DNA from: Lachnospiraceae bacterium
Lineage (GTDB): Bacteria > Bacillota > Clostridia > Lachnospirales > Lachnospiraceae
Reading direction: 5' to 3'
NCBI GenBank assembly: GCA_015057555.1
Contig: SVEC01000024.1
Span: forward strand, 1-39,735
Length of the DNA: 39,735 bases
A program made the translations under genes and the position numbers. Below, in pieces: positions 6,852-15,433 of this stretch. The notes under the pieces are model-generated. The model saw only the letters and a program-made list of their open reading frames with translations. It made no database searches and was not told the origin of the DNA. Position 1 is the first letter of the stretch, and every line of letters begins with the position of its first letter.

Positions 6852-7607
6852 TACCATAGCCATTGTTATGAAGTTCATAGATACAAATACCGTTACGGTA
6901 CTAACAAGCATAGGGCTAATTAGTCCCATAGCTATATTAAAGTTTGTAAGTAGCATACCAAGGGACATACCATAGAAGCATACCATATATACCTGTCCGA
7001 AGGATAAGCCTATCTCCATCTGCTTATTCATGGAGTTAATTATGAAGCTTAATATAAGTGCCAAAAAGCCGTATTTTACAAAATATAGTAAGCACATTAT
7101 CAGATAGCACAAAAATAATGACACATATATGGCTGGAACCATATCCACTAAGCTATCATTAGAAAAGCCTGGAGCCAAAACCTGTTCTATAGGTGTAATA
7201 TTATCCATCCATTTTTCCCCACCTATAATTGTGGTCATTCTTACGTTTTTGCTTCCCACAGCTATATAAGTACCATCTCTTTCTAATTCCTTATCTGGAA
7301 CTGTGTAATAGGTTGAGTCCAGAATAAAAACTGTATCTGCTACATTCATTCTAAATGGCTCTTCTATGGTTAGCTGGTTACCATCATAGGCTACAGGTGC
7401 CATAGTCTCTGAAAAAAGCTTATTCATACCACCAAAGCCTGTTATTATGGCAGCAGTAGGCACCACAAAGGTTACTAACCCTAATACCAGCAGTATTACC
7501 AAAATGTATAATACCGATCTACTCTTTCTTGACTCTACCAATTCCTTATATTTGGATGGTTTAAATAGCCCATACCAAATCTGTTCTGAAAATGTCATAT
7601 TAGTCAT
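6825..7607 (-). CDS. DUF1189-like integral membrane protein
   Basis: 260 residues with one N-terminal membrane segment (about 30-52), an extracytoplasmic domain (about 65-150) and four clustered C-terminal segments (about 155-255). This layout and the opening with KPSKYKEL before the first helix match DUF1189-type proteins of Firmicutes. Their function is unknown. The start codon shares a base with the stop of the preceding sensor gene (TAATG), and AAGGAG lies inside that gene's last codons, so the two are translationally coupled. It probably works with the sensor. Its 3' end overlaps the convergent CYTH gene by 27 bases. Confidence 0.7.
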   Translation of the reverse strand: MTNMTFSEQIWYGLFKPSKYKELVESRKSRSVLYILVILLVLGLVTFVVPTAAIITGFGGMNKLFSETMAPVAYDGNQLTIEEPFRMNVADTVFILDSTYYTVPDKELERDGTYIAVGSKNVRMTTIIGGEKWMDNITPIEQVLAPGFSNDSLVDMVPAIYVSLFLCYLIMCLLYFVKYGFLALILSFIINSMNKQMEIGLSFGQVYMVCFYGMSLGMLLTNFNIAMGLISPMLVSTVTVFVSMNFITMAMVSMRKGNQV

Positions 7608-9400
7608 TACTCCTTAATTATAAAGCCTTCTTTTGGAAGCTTAACAGTAACTATAGTTCCCTTATCCGGCTTTGTCTTTACCTCAACAGCACCCTTACAG
7701 CCTGATTTAATTCTTTTTCGAATAGTCTTAAAGGATTGCTTTCCAGCAAATCTCTTATCTGGTCCAATTCCCTTTCCATTATCTACTATCTGAATAGCGT
7801 AGCAATCAAGTCTTTCATAGCTTCTAAAGACGATTCTACTACCAGACTCAGCCTTTAGTGCACCCATAACTACTGCATTTTCCACCAATGGTTCGATGGT
7901 ATTAAACGGGACCATAAAGTCAGTAACCTTATCCTCCACCGCAATTTCAAGCTCTGGATGCTTTCTCTTCATAATACCTAGATAAGCCTTAATATACTCC
8001 AGCTCCTGAGAAAATGGAACCAAATCCTTATCACCTATAGCCATAAGATTATACTTCATGTACATAGAGGTGTCATAAACCAAACGGCTATTTTCCCTAT
8101 CATTATCCTTAAGGGAATTTACAGCTATATTCATACCACTGTAGATAAGAGAGGTATTAATGTTCTTAATCATATCATCTCTTTCATGCTCCACATGACT
8201 TATAGCCTGCTCCTTCTCTCTATTCATCTCCTTGATTATACCCTTTTGAGTTGCCACTACAAGTAGTATAAGGAAAATATACACTCCTGTTTGAAGTGCC
8301 AGCCCATCATAAGGTAGGTAAAAGTCAAACCAGGAAAGCACTCCCTCTGCCACGCAGGCTACAGTAAGTATCAGGTTAGCAAACAAATTGCTGTATATTG
8401 TCTTATCTGAATAGGTATCTGCTGCCAAATACATTATACCGGATAACAGCACAAGTCCCACTGTAATCAGTATCTTGGTAAATGCTTCGTAGCTTGCAAA
8501 GTCACAAACCTTCATAAACTGGAATACAAGACCAGTCAAGAAGTTTATGGCATAGATATACATTGCAATTTCAAAAATCTTTGCAAAACGTCTCTTAACC
8601 GCAAAGCAACGCTGATGCATTATATAAATTATAGGCATAGCAAGAAGTATAATTATATTAGTCATATAAACGCCAAAAACATTGCCTATAAAAAGCTCTA
8701 CTATAGGGTTACCTGTTATACACCAAAAGGCTGTAAGCAGTATAAACCCAAAAGCATACATAGACTTCCTCTTATCCACATTTACATTCTTCATAAACAC
8801 TAGAGATATGCCCAGAAGAATGGTTACTATAACAAGAGTGATAGCTATAATAAAGCCCACTCCATTTTCCTTAATGATATTTGCTATGGCATCACCCTTT
8901 GTGCCGTAATAAATGCTACCTATACTGCCACTGTATTTGCCGTATGCTGATGCAATATAAATGGATACAATATCTCCCGGCTTTGCAGTACCTATGCTAA
9001 TAATATTCTGGCAAGGAACTGCATTTTGCATATAGGTCTGATTGGTAAGCACACCATTTGAATATACCTTCTCCTGACCTACTGTAACCACAATATTCTG
9101 GAACTGAGTTTCAAAAAGAAGTACAGAGGTTTCTGAAACATCATCAGGAACCTTGTGCATAATAAGAATGGTCTCTCCCGGCTCTGCCTCTATATCTGCA
9201 GGCAAATCTATAAGCTGGTCTGCCTCTCCTCGATAATCCCTAAGTATCCAATTAGTGCTTATATCTGTGATATCTGCTCCCGTAATCTTGTTTTCATTCA
9301 TAGGCGAAAACTTTGTAGCAAAAAGCACCGCTGAAGCAATAGCCATCAATATTACTGCTACAACAAGTATATTAAGTTGTTTTAGCTTTCGTTCATTCAT
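7607..9400 (-). CDS. LytS-like membrane sensor with degenerate kinase core
   Basis: 597 residues: N-terminal membrane helix (10-30), extracytoplasmic domain (about 35-175), seven or eight membrane helices (180-385), a short coiled linker, then a LytS/YehU-type kinase region. In that family the phospho-acceptor lies in an NPHFLFN motif. Here the aligned stretch is INTSLIYSG, so S417 replaces the histidine. The downstream helix YIKAYLGIMKRKHPE fits the family. In the ATPase domain the N-box PLVENA (N508) and VDNGKGI (540-545) are kept, but the GxGLxN box is lost (KQSFKTIRKRI). No response regulator is nearby. It is thus probably a pseudokinase or allosteric sensor. It starts 3 bases after the HAD gene in the riboflavin operon. 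Confidence 0.75.
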   Translation of the reverse strand: MNERKLKQLNILVVAVILMAIASAVLFATKFSPMNENKITGADITDISTNWILRDYRGEADQLIDLPADIEAEPGETILIMHKVPDDVSETSVLLFETQFQNIVVTVGQEKVYSNGVLTNQTYMQNAVPCQNIISIGTAKPGDIVSIYIASAYGKYSGSIGSIYYGTKGDAIANIIKENGVGFIIAITLVIVTILLGISLVFMKNVNVDKRKSMYAFGFILLTAFWCITGNPIVELFIGNVFGVYMTNIIILLAMPIIYIMHQRCFAVKRRFAKIFEIAMYIYAINFLTGLVFQFMKVCDFASYEAFTKILITVGLVLLSGIMYLAADTYSDKTIYSNLFANLILTVACVAEGVLSWFDFYLPYDGLALQTGVYIFLILLVVATQKGIIKEMNREKEQAISHVEHERDDMIKNINTSLIYSGMNIAVNSLKDNDRENSRLVYDTSMYMKYNLMAIGDKDLVPFSQELEYIKAYLGIMKRKHPELEIAVEDKVTDFMVPFNTIEPLVENAVVMGALKAESGSRIVFRSYERLDCYAIQIVDNGKGIGPDKRFAGKQSFKTIRKRIKSGCKGAVEVKTKPDKGTIVTVKLPKEGFIIKE

Positions 9401-9403
9401 CTG

Positions 9404-10207
9404 TTATATCACTCCAAAATGTTTCATAGCCTTATATAGTCCATCATTTTCCACGGTATCTGTTCTGTAGGAGGCTACCTTAGCCACCTCATCAGAGCAC
9501 ACGCCCATAGCAATGCTGTTTGGTACATATTTTAACATTTCTAAATCATTATTACTATCTCCAAATACAAAAACATTTTCTATAGGAACATTATAGTAAT
9601 CCATAAGAAATTTTATACCTGTAGCCTTGGAATAACCACGAGGCACCAGCTCCATAAAAGAGTCACTTCTTACAATACACTGAAAATCCTCACCAACCTG
9701 TTTTTTGAAATCATCCAAATTAGGGTTGTTTGCGCCATGCCAAACTGCCAGCTTATCAAAGACAAATTCCTCTGAATGTATGTCATCTATGATTTTGATA
9801 CCCATTTCTATAAAATAATCCAGAATCTTTCTGTGTTCACCACCTGTTATATTTCCGTCAAATGCTATGTGATTCTTATGTTCAAATATTCCCTTATAAC
9901 CATATTTTCTACAAAGCTCAGCTATACTTATGGATTTTTCCCTACTAAAGGGCACGTATAATATCTCCTGTCCATCTGCGTATATATTTGTTCCACAACC
10001 ACAAACAAAGCCATCAAAGCCAGGCTGACGAATATAATCGTCTACTGTGGCGTATACTCGTCCAGTATTAATAAAACACTTGTGTCCCTTTTCTCTGGCT
10101 TTAATAATAGCTTCCTTTGTACTATCTGGATAATACTTTCTAGAATCGTCAGTTATTAATGTACCGTCTATATCAAAAAACAGTAGCTTCATATCTGAAT
10201 TATTCAT
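9404..10207 (-). CDS. Cof-type HAD phosphatase, candidate riboflavin-pathway phosphatase
   Basis: 267 residues, typical for the Cof/IIB branch of the haloacid dehalogenase family. Motif I is FFDIDGTL with D12 as nucleophile and D14 as acid, motif II is INTGR, and motif IV is FGDSNNDLEML. The large cap inserted between motifs II and III sets substrate choice. In Bacillus, Cof-type HADs such as YcsE and YwtE dephosphorylate 5-amino-6-ribitylamino-uracil 5'-phosphate, the step between RibD and RibH. This gene begins 8 bases after ribH, so the same role is a strong contextual inference but not proven by sequence. AGGAG precedes the ATG. Confidence 0.85.
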   Translation of the reverse strand: MNNSDMKLLFFDIDGTLITDDSRKYYPDSTKEAIIKAREKGHKCFINTGRVYATVDDYIRQPGFDGFVCGCGTNIYADGQEILYVPFSREKSISIAELCRKYGYKGIFEHKNHIAFDGNITGGEHRKILDYFIEMGIKIIDDIHSEEFVFDKLAVWHGANNPNLDDFKKQVGEDFQCIVRSDSFMELVPRGYSKATGIKFLMDYYNVPIENVFVFGDSNNDLEMLKYVPNSIAMGVCSDEVAKVASYRTDTVENDGLYKAMKHFGVI

Positions 10208-10215
10208 ACATACTC

Positions 10216-10677
10216 CTACATCTGCTTCATAAGATTTATCATCTCGATAGCACCAAGAGCACAGTCATAGCCCTTGTTACCAGCCTTTGTGCCGGCTCTC
10301 TCAATAGCCTGCTCGATATTCTCAGTAGTAACAATTCCAAACATTACAGGTACCTCTGTCTCCATAGATACTGCTGCGATTCCCTTTGATACCTCGTTGC
10401 ACACATAGTCATAATGACTTGTAGCACCTCTAATAACTGTTCCAAGACAGATAACTGCGTCATACTTTCCTGACTTAGCCATCTTTTTAGCTGCAAGCGG
10501 AATTTCAAATGCACCTGGTACCCAAGCTATTGTAATGTCATCCTCACTTACATTATGTCTTGTAAGACCATCCACAGCACCACCTATGAGCTTTGAAACA
10601 ATGAACTCGTTAAAACGTGCCGCTACTATACCAATCTTTACTCCCTCTGCTACCATCTTTCCTTCTAATGTTCTCAT
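10216..10677 (-). CDS. ribH: 6,7-dimethyl-8-ribityllumazine synthase
   Basis: 153 residues, the usual size. It joins 5-amino-6-ribitylamino-uracil with dihydroxybutanone phosphate to make the lumazine precursor. Family marks are ARFNEFI (substrate pocket), [22 protein letters not shown] with the catalytic histidine, and [11 protein letters not shown]. The frame opens 5 codons earlier, but GGAGG overlaps that first ATG and is well placed for the ATG at 10677. The family forms pentamers or 60-mer capsids in the cytoplasm. Confidence 0.97.
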   Translation of the reverse strand: MRTLEGKMVAEGVKIGIVAARFNEFIVSKLIGGAVDGLTRHNVSEDDITIAWVPGAFEIPLAAKKMAKSGKYDAVICLGTVIRGATSHYDYVCNEVSKGIAAVSMETEVPVMFGIVTTENIEQAIERAGTKAGNKGYDCALGAIEMINLMKQM

Positions 10678-10705
10678 AATTTTTTCCTCCATTTATAATA
10701 GTTTT

Positions 10706-11914
10706 TTAATCCTCAATATTATTTAAAATATGTCCCATCTTCTCCTTCTTTGTTTTAAGGTAGAAAATGTCGTGTACGCCTGGTTCCATTTCGATTGGAA
10801 CTCTCTCTACGATTTCCAAGTTATAACCCTTTAAGCCATATACTTTTAAAGGATTGTTAGTCATAAGACGAAGCTCCTTAATTCCAAGGTCTACTAAGAT
10901 TTGTGTTCCTATGGTGTAGTCTCTTGCGTCCTCTGGGAAGCCAAGCTCAAGATTTGCCTCTACTGTGTCTCTTCCATTATCTTGAAGCTGGTAGGCACGA
11001 ATCTTGTTGATAAGACCTATGCCTCGTCCCTCCTGTCTCATATAAAGAAGTACTCCTCGTCCCTCCTTAGCAATCATCTTCATAGCCGCGTCGTACTGCT
11101 GACCACAGTCACATCTTGCAGAGCCAAGGGCATCTCCAGTTAGACATTCCGAATGTACTCGGCATAGTACCGGTGCACCATCTGTTATATCACCCTTAAC
11201 CAATGCTACGTGATGCTCGCCGTTAAGCTTATTTACATATCCGTGAATCATGAAATCTCCGTAACGAGTTGGCATCTTGGCCTTAGCTACGCATTCTACA
11301 AACACTTCATGCTCCTTGCGGTACTGTACCAGCTTTTCTATGGTAGATATCTTAAGGTTGTGCTTCTTAGCAAACTCTACAAGATCATCTAGACGGGCCA
11401 TATTTCCATCATCTCTCATAATCTCACAGCAAAGTCCTACTGGCTTTAGACCAGCCAATTTTACCAAGTCAACTGTGGCTTCTGTATGTCCCTGTCTCTC
11501 GATTACTCCACCAGGACGAGCCTCAAGTGGAAACATATGTCCCGGTCTTCTAAAGTCTGACGGTTTTGCATCATCCTCCACAAATTTTCTAGCTGTTATT
11601 CCACGCTCATAAGCAGAAATGCCTGTTGTAGTATCCACATGGTCTACAGACACCGAGAATGCCGTACAATGATTATCAGTATTCGTGATACACATCTGTG
11701 GAAGATTAAGTCTATCTGTGTACTCTGGTGCCATAGGCATACAGATAAGTCCCTTGGCATAGCTTGCCATAAAGTTTACATTCTCCGTTGTTGCAAACTC
11801 CGCAGCACAGATAACATCTCCCTCATTTTCTCTGTCCTCGTCATCAAGTATTACTACTATCTTTCCCTGACGAAGGTCTTCTAATATTTCTTCGATTGAA
11901 TTAAATTCTGCCAT
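10706..11914 (-). CDS. ribBA: Bifunctional DHBP synthase / GTP cyclohydrolase II
   Basis: 402 residues. The N-terminal RibB half (1-200) makes dihydroxybutanone phosphate from ribulose 5-phosphate; [10 protein letters not shown] near the start and GHTEATVDL are its metal and substrate motifs. The C-terminal RibA half opens the imidazole ring of GTP; the zinc cysteines lie in [15 protein letters not shown], and RQEGRGIGL is the catalytic segment. The fused form is standard in Firmicutes. AGGAGG sits before the ATG at 11914; the 7-codon longer frame has no site. It supplies both precursors of the pathway. Confidence 0.97.
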   Translation of the reverse strand: MAEFNSIEEILEDLRQGKIVVILDDEDRENEGDVICAAEFATTENVNFMASYAKGLICMPMAPEYTDRLNLPQMCITNTDNHCTAFSVSVDHVDTTTGISAYERGITARKFVEDDAKPSDFRRPGHMFPLEARPGGVIERQGHTEATVDLVKLAGLKPVGLCCEIMRDDGNMARLDDLVEFAKKHNLKISTIEKLVQYRKEHEVFVECVAKAKMPTRYGDFMIHGYVNKLNGEHHVALVKGDITDGAPVLCRVHSECLTGDALGSARCDCGQQYDAAMKMIAKEGRGVLLYMRQEGRGIGLINKIRAYQLQDNGRDTVEANLELGFPEDARDYTIGTQILVDLGIKELRLMTNNPLKVYGLKGYNLEIVERVPIEMEPGVHDIFYLKTKKEKMGHILNNIED

Positions 11915-11946
11915 AATTCCTCCTGTTAGTATCATTAAAATTTAGT

Positions 11947-12636
11947 TTACATAAATCCATTTTTCATTAGAAAATCTGAGGTAATGCCTGACTTAGCACC
12001 TCTGGTGTGACTTAAGCTGGTTTCACCAGTTTCTGAGTCAGAAGCTTTACTAAAGCCCATTAGCTTCTCCACGTATTTTCCTATCACATCATTTTCTAGA
12101 TTTACAGTATCTCCCGGCTTTTTCATAAGCAAGGTGGTTTCCCCTGCTGTATGAGGTATGATTGATACCTTAAAACAGCTACTGTCCACATATGCCACCG
12201 TAAGACTTATACCATCTATGGCAATGGAGCCTTTTTCTATAATGTATTTTAGAATGGTTGCAGGGGCATCAATAGTTACCCAAACCGCATTATCCTCTCT
12301 TTCATAGCTTCTTATGGTTCCAGTGCCATCTATATGTCCTGATACTATATGTCCACCAAAGCGACCGTCCGCAGACATAGCTCTCTCCAAGTTCACCTTG
12401 CTTCCTATAGAAAGCTGTCCTAGGGATGACCTTCTCATGGTTTCAGCCATAACATCTGCAGTAAATAGATTTCCATTTATGGTAGTTGCTGTGAGGCACA
12501 CACCATTTACAGCTATACTGTCACCTATTTTAGAGTCCTTGGTAACCACAGAACCTTGTATAGTAAGGGTTGCTGATTTAGCACCCTTTTTTATACTCTT
12601 AATCTCACCGATTTCTTCTATTATTCCGGTAAACAT
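11947..12636 (-). CDS. ribE: Riboflavin synthase, alpha subunit
   Basis: 229 residues holding two similar lumazine-binding barrels (1-90 and 97-190). It opens with MFTGIIEEIG, the family hallmark, and has the second-barrel counterpart FGGHIVSGHIDGTG. It dismutates two lumazine molecules into riboflavin and the RibH substrate. The protein has a serine- and glycine-rich tail of about 25 residues beyond the usual end. AAAGGAAG precedes the ATG. Gene order ribD-ribE-ribBA-ribH is the classic Firmicute one. Confidence 0.97.
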   Translation of the reverse strand: MFTGIIEEIGEIKSIKKGAKSATLTIQGSVVTKDSKIGDSIAVNGVCLTATTINGNLFTADVMAETMRRSSLGQLSIGSKVNLERAMSADGRFGGHIVSGHIDGTGTIRSYEREDNAVWVTIDAPATILKYIIEKGSIAIDGISLTVAYVDSSCFKVSIIPHTAGETTLLMKKPGDTVNLENDVIGKYVEKLMGFSKASDSETGETSLSHTRGAKSGITSDFLMKNGFM

Positions 12637-12654
12637 TGCCTCTTCCTTTCTAAA

Positions 12655-14061
12655 TTATGTCAACTTGTCCATAAGCTCCTCTATGGCTGCTATACCACAT
12701 TGTTCTCTGAGAGATATCTTCAGTCTTATTAGCTTATCCAATTTAGTAAATATATATTTCTCATCACCCGAGCATACAACTGTTAGTTCTGTTCCTTCAT
12801 TAATTCCACCTATATGCCACTGCCCATCCTCATAGAAGCAACAGGTAGTGTACTCAGTAGTCGTTTTTGAACCTATCTCTACGCTTATGTCCTTTAGCCT
12901 ATCAATATTCCAGTTCTTCTCAAATTCTTCTTTGTCAAATTCAGCCTCTGGCATTCTAAATCTATTCTTACTTAAATATTTTACCTGAATATCATCAAAT
13001 ACCTTTTCCACAGATTTTAGCTCAAACAGCTTTGCCAGGCTAGGCGTATCCACTCCAATACCTTCCACAGGAGTCAATGCATCCTTGCCTCCAAGTATCT
13101 TTGGTGCCACATACATATGAACTTCACTTACTATGTCCTGCATCAAAGCACTATAGTTAAGATTTCCACCACCCTCTAAAAGTATGCTGTCAATCTTTCT
13201 CTGACCTAAGAAAATCATCAATTCCTTAAGGTCTATCTTTTCATCTAAAAGTCCTACCTGAAGAACAGTTACCCCTGCATTTTCAAGAAGCTTTATTTTA
13301 TCCGGATTATCATTTTGATGCTTATTTGCAGTAGCAATTATAGTCGGTACTTCCCTTGCAGTTTTAACTATATTTGAATCCATAGGAATTCTTAGGTTAG
13401 TATCACATATAATTCTTATAGGATTTCTTCCACCCTTTATACGACAGGTAAGCATAGGGTCATCAGCTAATACTGTTCCTATACCAACCATTATACCCAC
13501 ATATTCATTGCGACTTTCCTGTACCATCTGTCTGGACACCTCATTGGTTATCCACTTGCTCTCTCCTGTATAGGCAGCAATTTTTCCATCCATAGTCATA
13601 GCATACTTCATAACCACATACGGTGTCTTATTAGTAATGTAGTGAAAAAATGGCCGATTTATGTCATCACACTCACTTTTAAGTACCTGTGTTGTAACCT
13701 TTATACCATGGGCTCTCAAATACTCTATGCCCTTTCCAGCAACCTTTTCATTTGGATCATCAGAACCAACAAAAACGTGACTGATTTTATGCTCAACTAT
13801 TGCTTCCACACAAGGTGGCTGTTTTCCCACATGACAGCAAGGCTCTAGTGTTACATACATTTCAGCGCCCTCTGCATCCTCTGTTAGATTTGCAAAGGCG
13901 TGACGCTCTGCATGAAGCTCTCCATATCTGGCATGATAACCCTCTCCAATGATTCTGCCATCCTTTACTATTACCGCTCCCACTAGTGGATTAGGATTTA
14001 CGGCACCTATTCCTTTTTTAGCCAGTTCTATAGCTCGGCGCATATATCTTTCCTGGTACAT
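12655..14061 (-). CDS. ribD: Riboflavin deaminase/reductase with C-terminal extension
   Basis: 468 residues. The deaminase domain (1-145) has HAE (50-52) and C75/C84 for zinc in TLEPCCHVGKQPPC; the reductase domain (147-365) has KYAMTMDGKIA and ILLEGGG for NADPH. Together they carry out the second and third steps from GTP. Normal RibD ends near residue 365. Here about 98 further residues (370-468) follow, starting PEAEFDKEEFEKNW; no known domain is recognised. AAAGGGGGAG precedes the ATG at 14061, so the longer start is dropped. First gene after the FMN riboswitch. Confidence 0.95.
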   Translation of the reverse strand: MYQERYMRRAIELAKKGIGAVNPNPLVGAVIVKDGRIIGEGYHARYGELHAERHAFANLTEDAEGAEMYVTLEPCCHVGKQPPCVEAIVEHKISHVFVGSDDPNEKVAGKGIEYLRAHGIKVTTQVLKSECDDINRPFFHYITNKTPYVVMKYAMTMDGKIAAYTGESKWITNEVSRQMVQESRNEYVGIMVGIGTVLADDPMLTCRIKGGRNPIRIICDTNLRIPMDSNIVKTAREVPTIIATANKHQNDNPDKIKLLENAGVTVLQVGLLDEKIDLKELMIFLGQRKIDSILLEGGGNLNYSALMQDIVSEVHMYVAPKILGGKDALTPVEGIGVDTPSLAKLFELKSVEKVFDDIQVKYLSKNRFRMPEAEFDKEEFEKNWNIDRLKDISVEIGSKTTTEYTTCCFYEDGQWHIGGINEGTELTVVCSGDEKYIFTKLDKLIRLKISLREQCGIAAIEELMDKLT

Positions 14062-14149
14062 ATTTCTCCCCCTTTGCATATGGTTGATGAATGGTGGTTA
14101 CACGGACATCCCTTGTGGTATCGCTTAGGGCTGACCTTTAATATCGCAT

Positions 14150-14185
14150 AAAAAAATCTGCCACTAATAAATTTTCAGGGCAGAT
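14150..14185 (-). terminator. Riboswitch-controlled terminator candidate
   Basis: A 7-bp stem (ATCTGCC, 14156-14162, with GGCAGAT, 14179-14185) is followed on the minus strand by T6. It lies between the FMN aptamer and ribD, where a ligand-dependent terminator belongs. The next 88 bases to ribD hold no other feature I can identify. Confidence 0.65.
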
Positions 14186-14269
14186 AATAATACACAGTAA
14201 GTTATATTACATATTCCTCTACACAACTTCTTGTGTGCCATAAAAAGGAATACCTTGTTTTAACCTTTC

Positions 14270-14387
14270 ACTTCTTCCATCCAGACTATACTGTCGGCTT
14301 TGGAGTCTCACCAAATCCTGCCCTAAGGCTCGCGGGCTTATGCTTACGCAAACACCGCCGGTGGGGACTTACACCCCGCCCTGAAGT
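14270..14387 (-). promoter_or_regulatory. FMN riboswitch (RFN element)
   Basis: The minus strand carries the conserved RFN blocks in order: AGGGCGGGGTGTAAGTCCCC, ACCGGCGGT, AGCCCGCGAGC, GGTGAGACTCC, AGCCGACAGT and AGTCTGGATGGAAGAAG. The closing stem pairs ACTTC with GAAGT. Binding of FMN should turn off the downstream riboflavin operon, here probably through the terminator at 14150-14185. Confidence 0.97.
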
Positions 14388-14408
14388 ATTATTAACTTTA
14401 TCTACTGC

Positions 14409-14437
14409 ATTATAACTCATATTTCAAATATATACAA
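14409..14437 (-). promoter_or_regulatory. Promoter of the riboflavin operon
   Basis: Minus-strand TTGTAT (14432-14437), 17-base spacer and TATAAT (14409-14414) lie just upstream of the FMN aptamer. Confidence 0.75.
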
Positions 14438-14494
14438 CTATATATTTTCACAAGAATCAGTTCTATTTTTTAAAGTTTTTTCACATAATAATAC

Positions 14495-14523
14495 TTGATA
14501 TATTCAATCTCAAAAAGTATACT
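14495..14523 (+). promoter_or_regulatory. Promoter of the C39-like peptidase gene
   Basis: TTGATA (14495-14500), 17-base spacer and TATACT (14518-14523), 37 bases before the ATG. It is divergent from the riboflavin promoter. The rest of the 14440-14560 gap holds nothing else identified. Confidence 0.7.
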
Positions 14524-14560
14524 TAATAAGCGCTAGAGCCTATATAACAGGAGACTTACT

Positions 14561-15403
14561 ATGAAAAAATTATTATATTTGCTTATTATATTACTAATTG
14601 TAATAATATCCTACTTATTGGTGGACAACATATTAATAAAGGATACAAATCCTTCCACCGAAGGTGATATCACTACAGAATCAACCAAAACACCTTCTAC
14701 CAACGAAAAACCACAGGAATCAATTATAGCCCAAGAGGTGTTGACTACAACCACGGCTACTGAAATCACTACAGAGGAGCAAAAAAAGCAAGAGAAGATC
14801 GATTCTAATGATCCTAATTTCCCTTCCTGCCACGACTTAGAATTAAAGCTTATAGAACAATATCCAGAGCTACCTTCAGGATGTGAATCTGTTTCATTAA
14901 CTATGCTTTTGAATTACTATGGTTTTGATTTAGATAAGCAATATATTGTTGACAACCATTTGATATACTCTGGAAATTTTGTTTTAGGCTACTGTGGGGA
15001 TCCTTACTCCTATTCTGTGGGAGGAGGATGCTACGCTCCAGGTATGACAGACACTGCTAACGACTTCCTCACAAAAAGAAAAAGCAATTTCCAAGCTGTG
15101 AATATTACAGGAACTGAATTTGATGATTTGTTTGAATACATTGCTGCAGGACATCCTGTATTAGTTTGGACAACAATTAATATGGCTTATCCAAATAAAT
15201 GCTACTATGAATATGATAATGAGGGCAATGCCTATGGCTGGGACTTAAATGAACACTGTGTTGTCCTTACCGGATATGATTACAAAGCAAATACTGTTAC
15301 AGTATATGACCCTATAGCAGGTATTATATACAGAGATATGGATGCCTTCAAAGATACCTACGATTCTATGTATCAGATGGCAATCATAATAAAGGAAAAC
15401 TAG
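14561..15403 (+). CDS. Membrane-anchored C39-like cysteine peptidase
   Basis: 280 residues. One N-terminal membrane helix (4-22) is followed by a Thr/Glu-rich linker (25-85) and then a Peptidase_C39_2-type papain-like domain (about 95-270). The candidate triad is C108 in LPSGCESVS, H232 in EHCVVLTGYD and D250 in VYDPIAG. Such secreted C39-like proteins are common in Lachnospiraceae; substrates are unknown and many may bind or process peptides at the cell surface. GGAG precedes the ATG, and the gene has its own promoter. It converges on the efflux operon and shares a two-way terminator with it. Confidence 0.85.
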   Translation: MKKLLYLLIILLIVIISYLLVDNILIKDTNPSTEGDITTESTKTPSTNEKPQESIIAQEVLTTTTATEITTEEQKKQEKIDSNDPNFPSCHDLELKLIEQYPELPSGCESVSLTMLLNYYGFDLDKQYIVDNHLIYSGNFVLGYCGDPYSYSVGGGCYAPGMTDTANDFLTKRKSNFQAVNITGTEFDDLFEYIAAGHPVLVWTTINMAYPNKCYYEYDNEGNAYGWDLNEHCVVLTGYDYKANTVTVYDPIAGIIYRDMDAFKDTYDSMYQMAIIIKEN

Positions 15404-15404
15404 A

Positions 15405-15433
15405 AAAACTCCAGGTTTCTCACCTGGAGTTTT
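15405..15433. terminator. Bidirectional terminator
   Basis: A 12-bp perfect stem (15405-15416 with 15422-15433) starts and ends in A4/T4, so it can stop transcription on both strands. It includes the last codons and stop of the ABC gene on the minus strand. Confidence 0.85.

Noticed and set aside
10678..10692. Five-codon longer start of ribH
   Set aside because: The ribosome site GGAGG overlaps that first ATG, so it cannot serve it.
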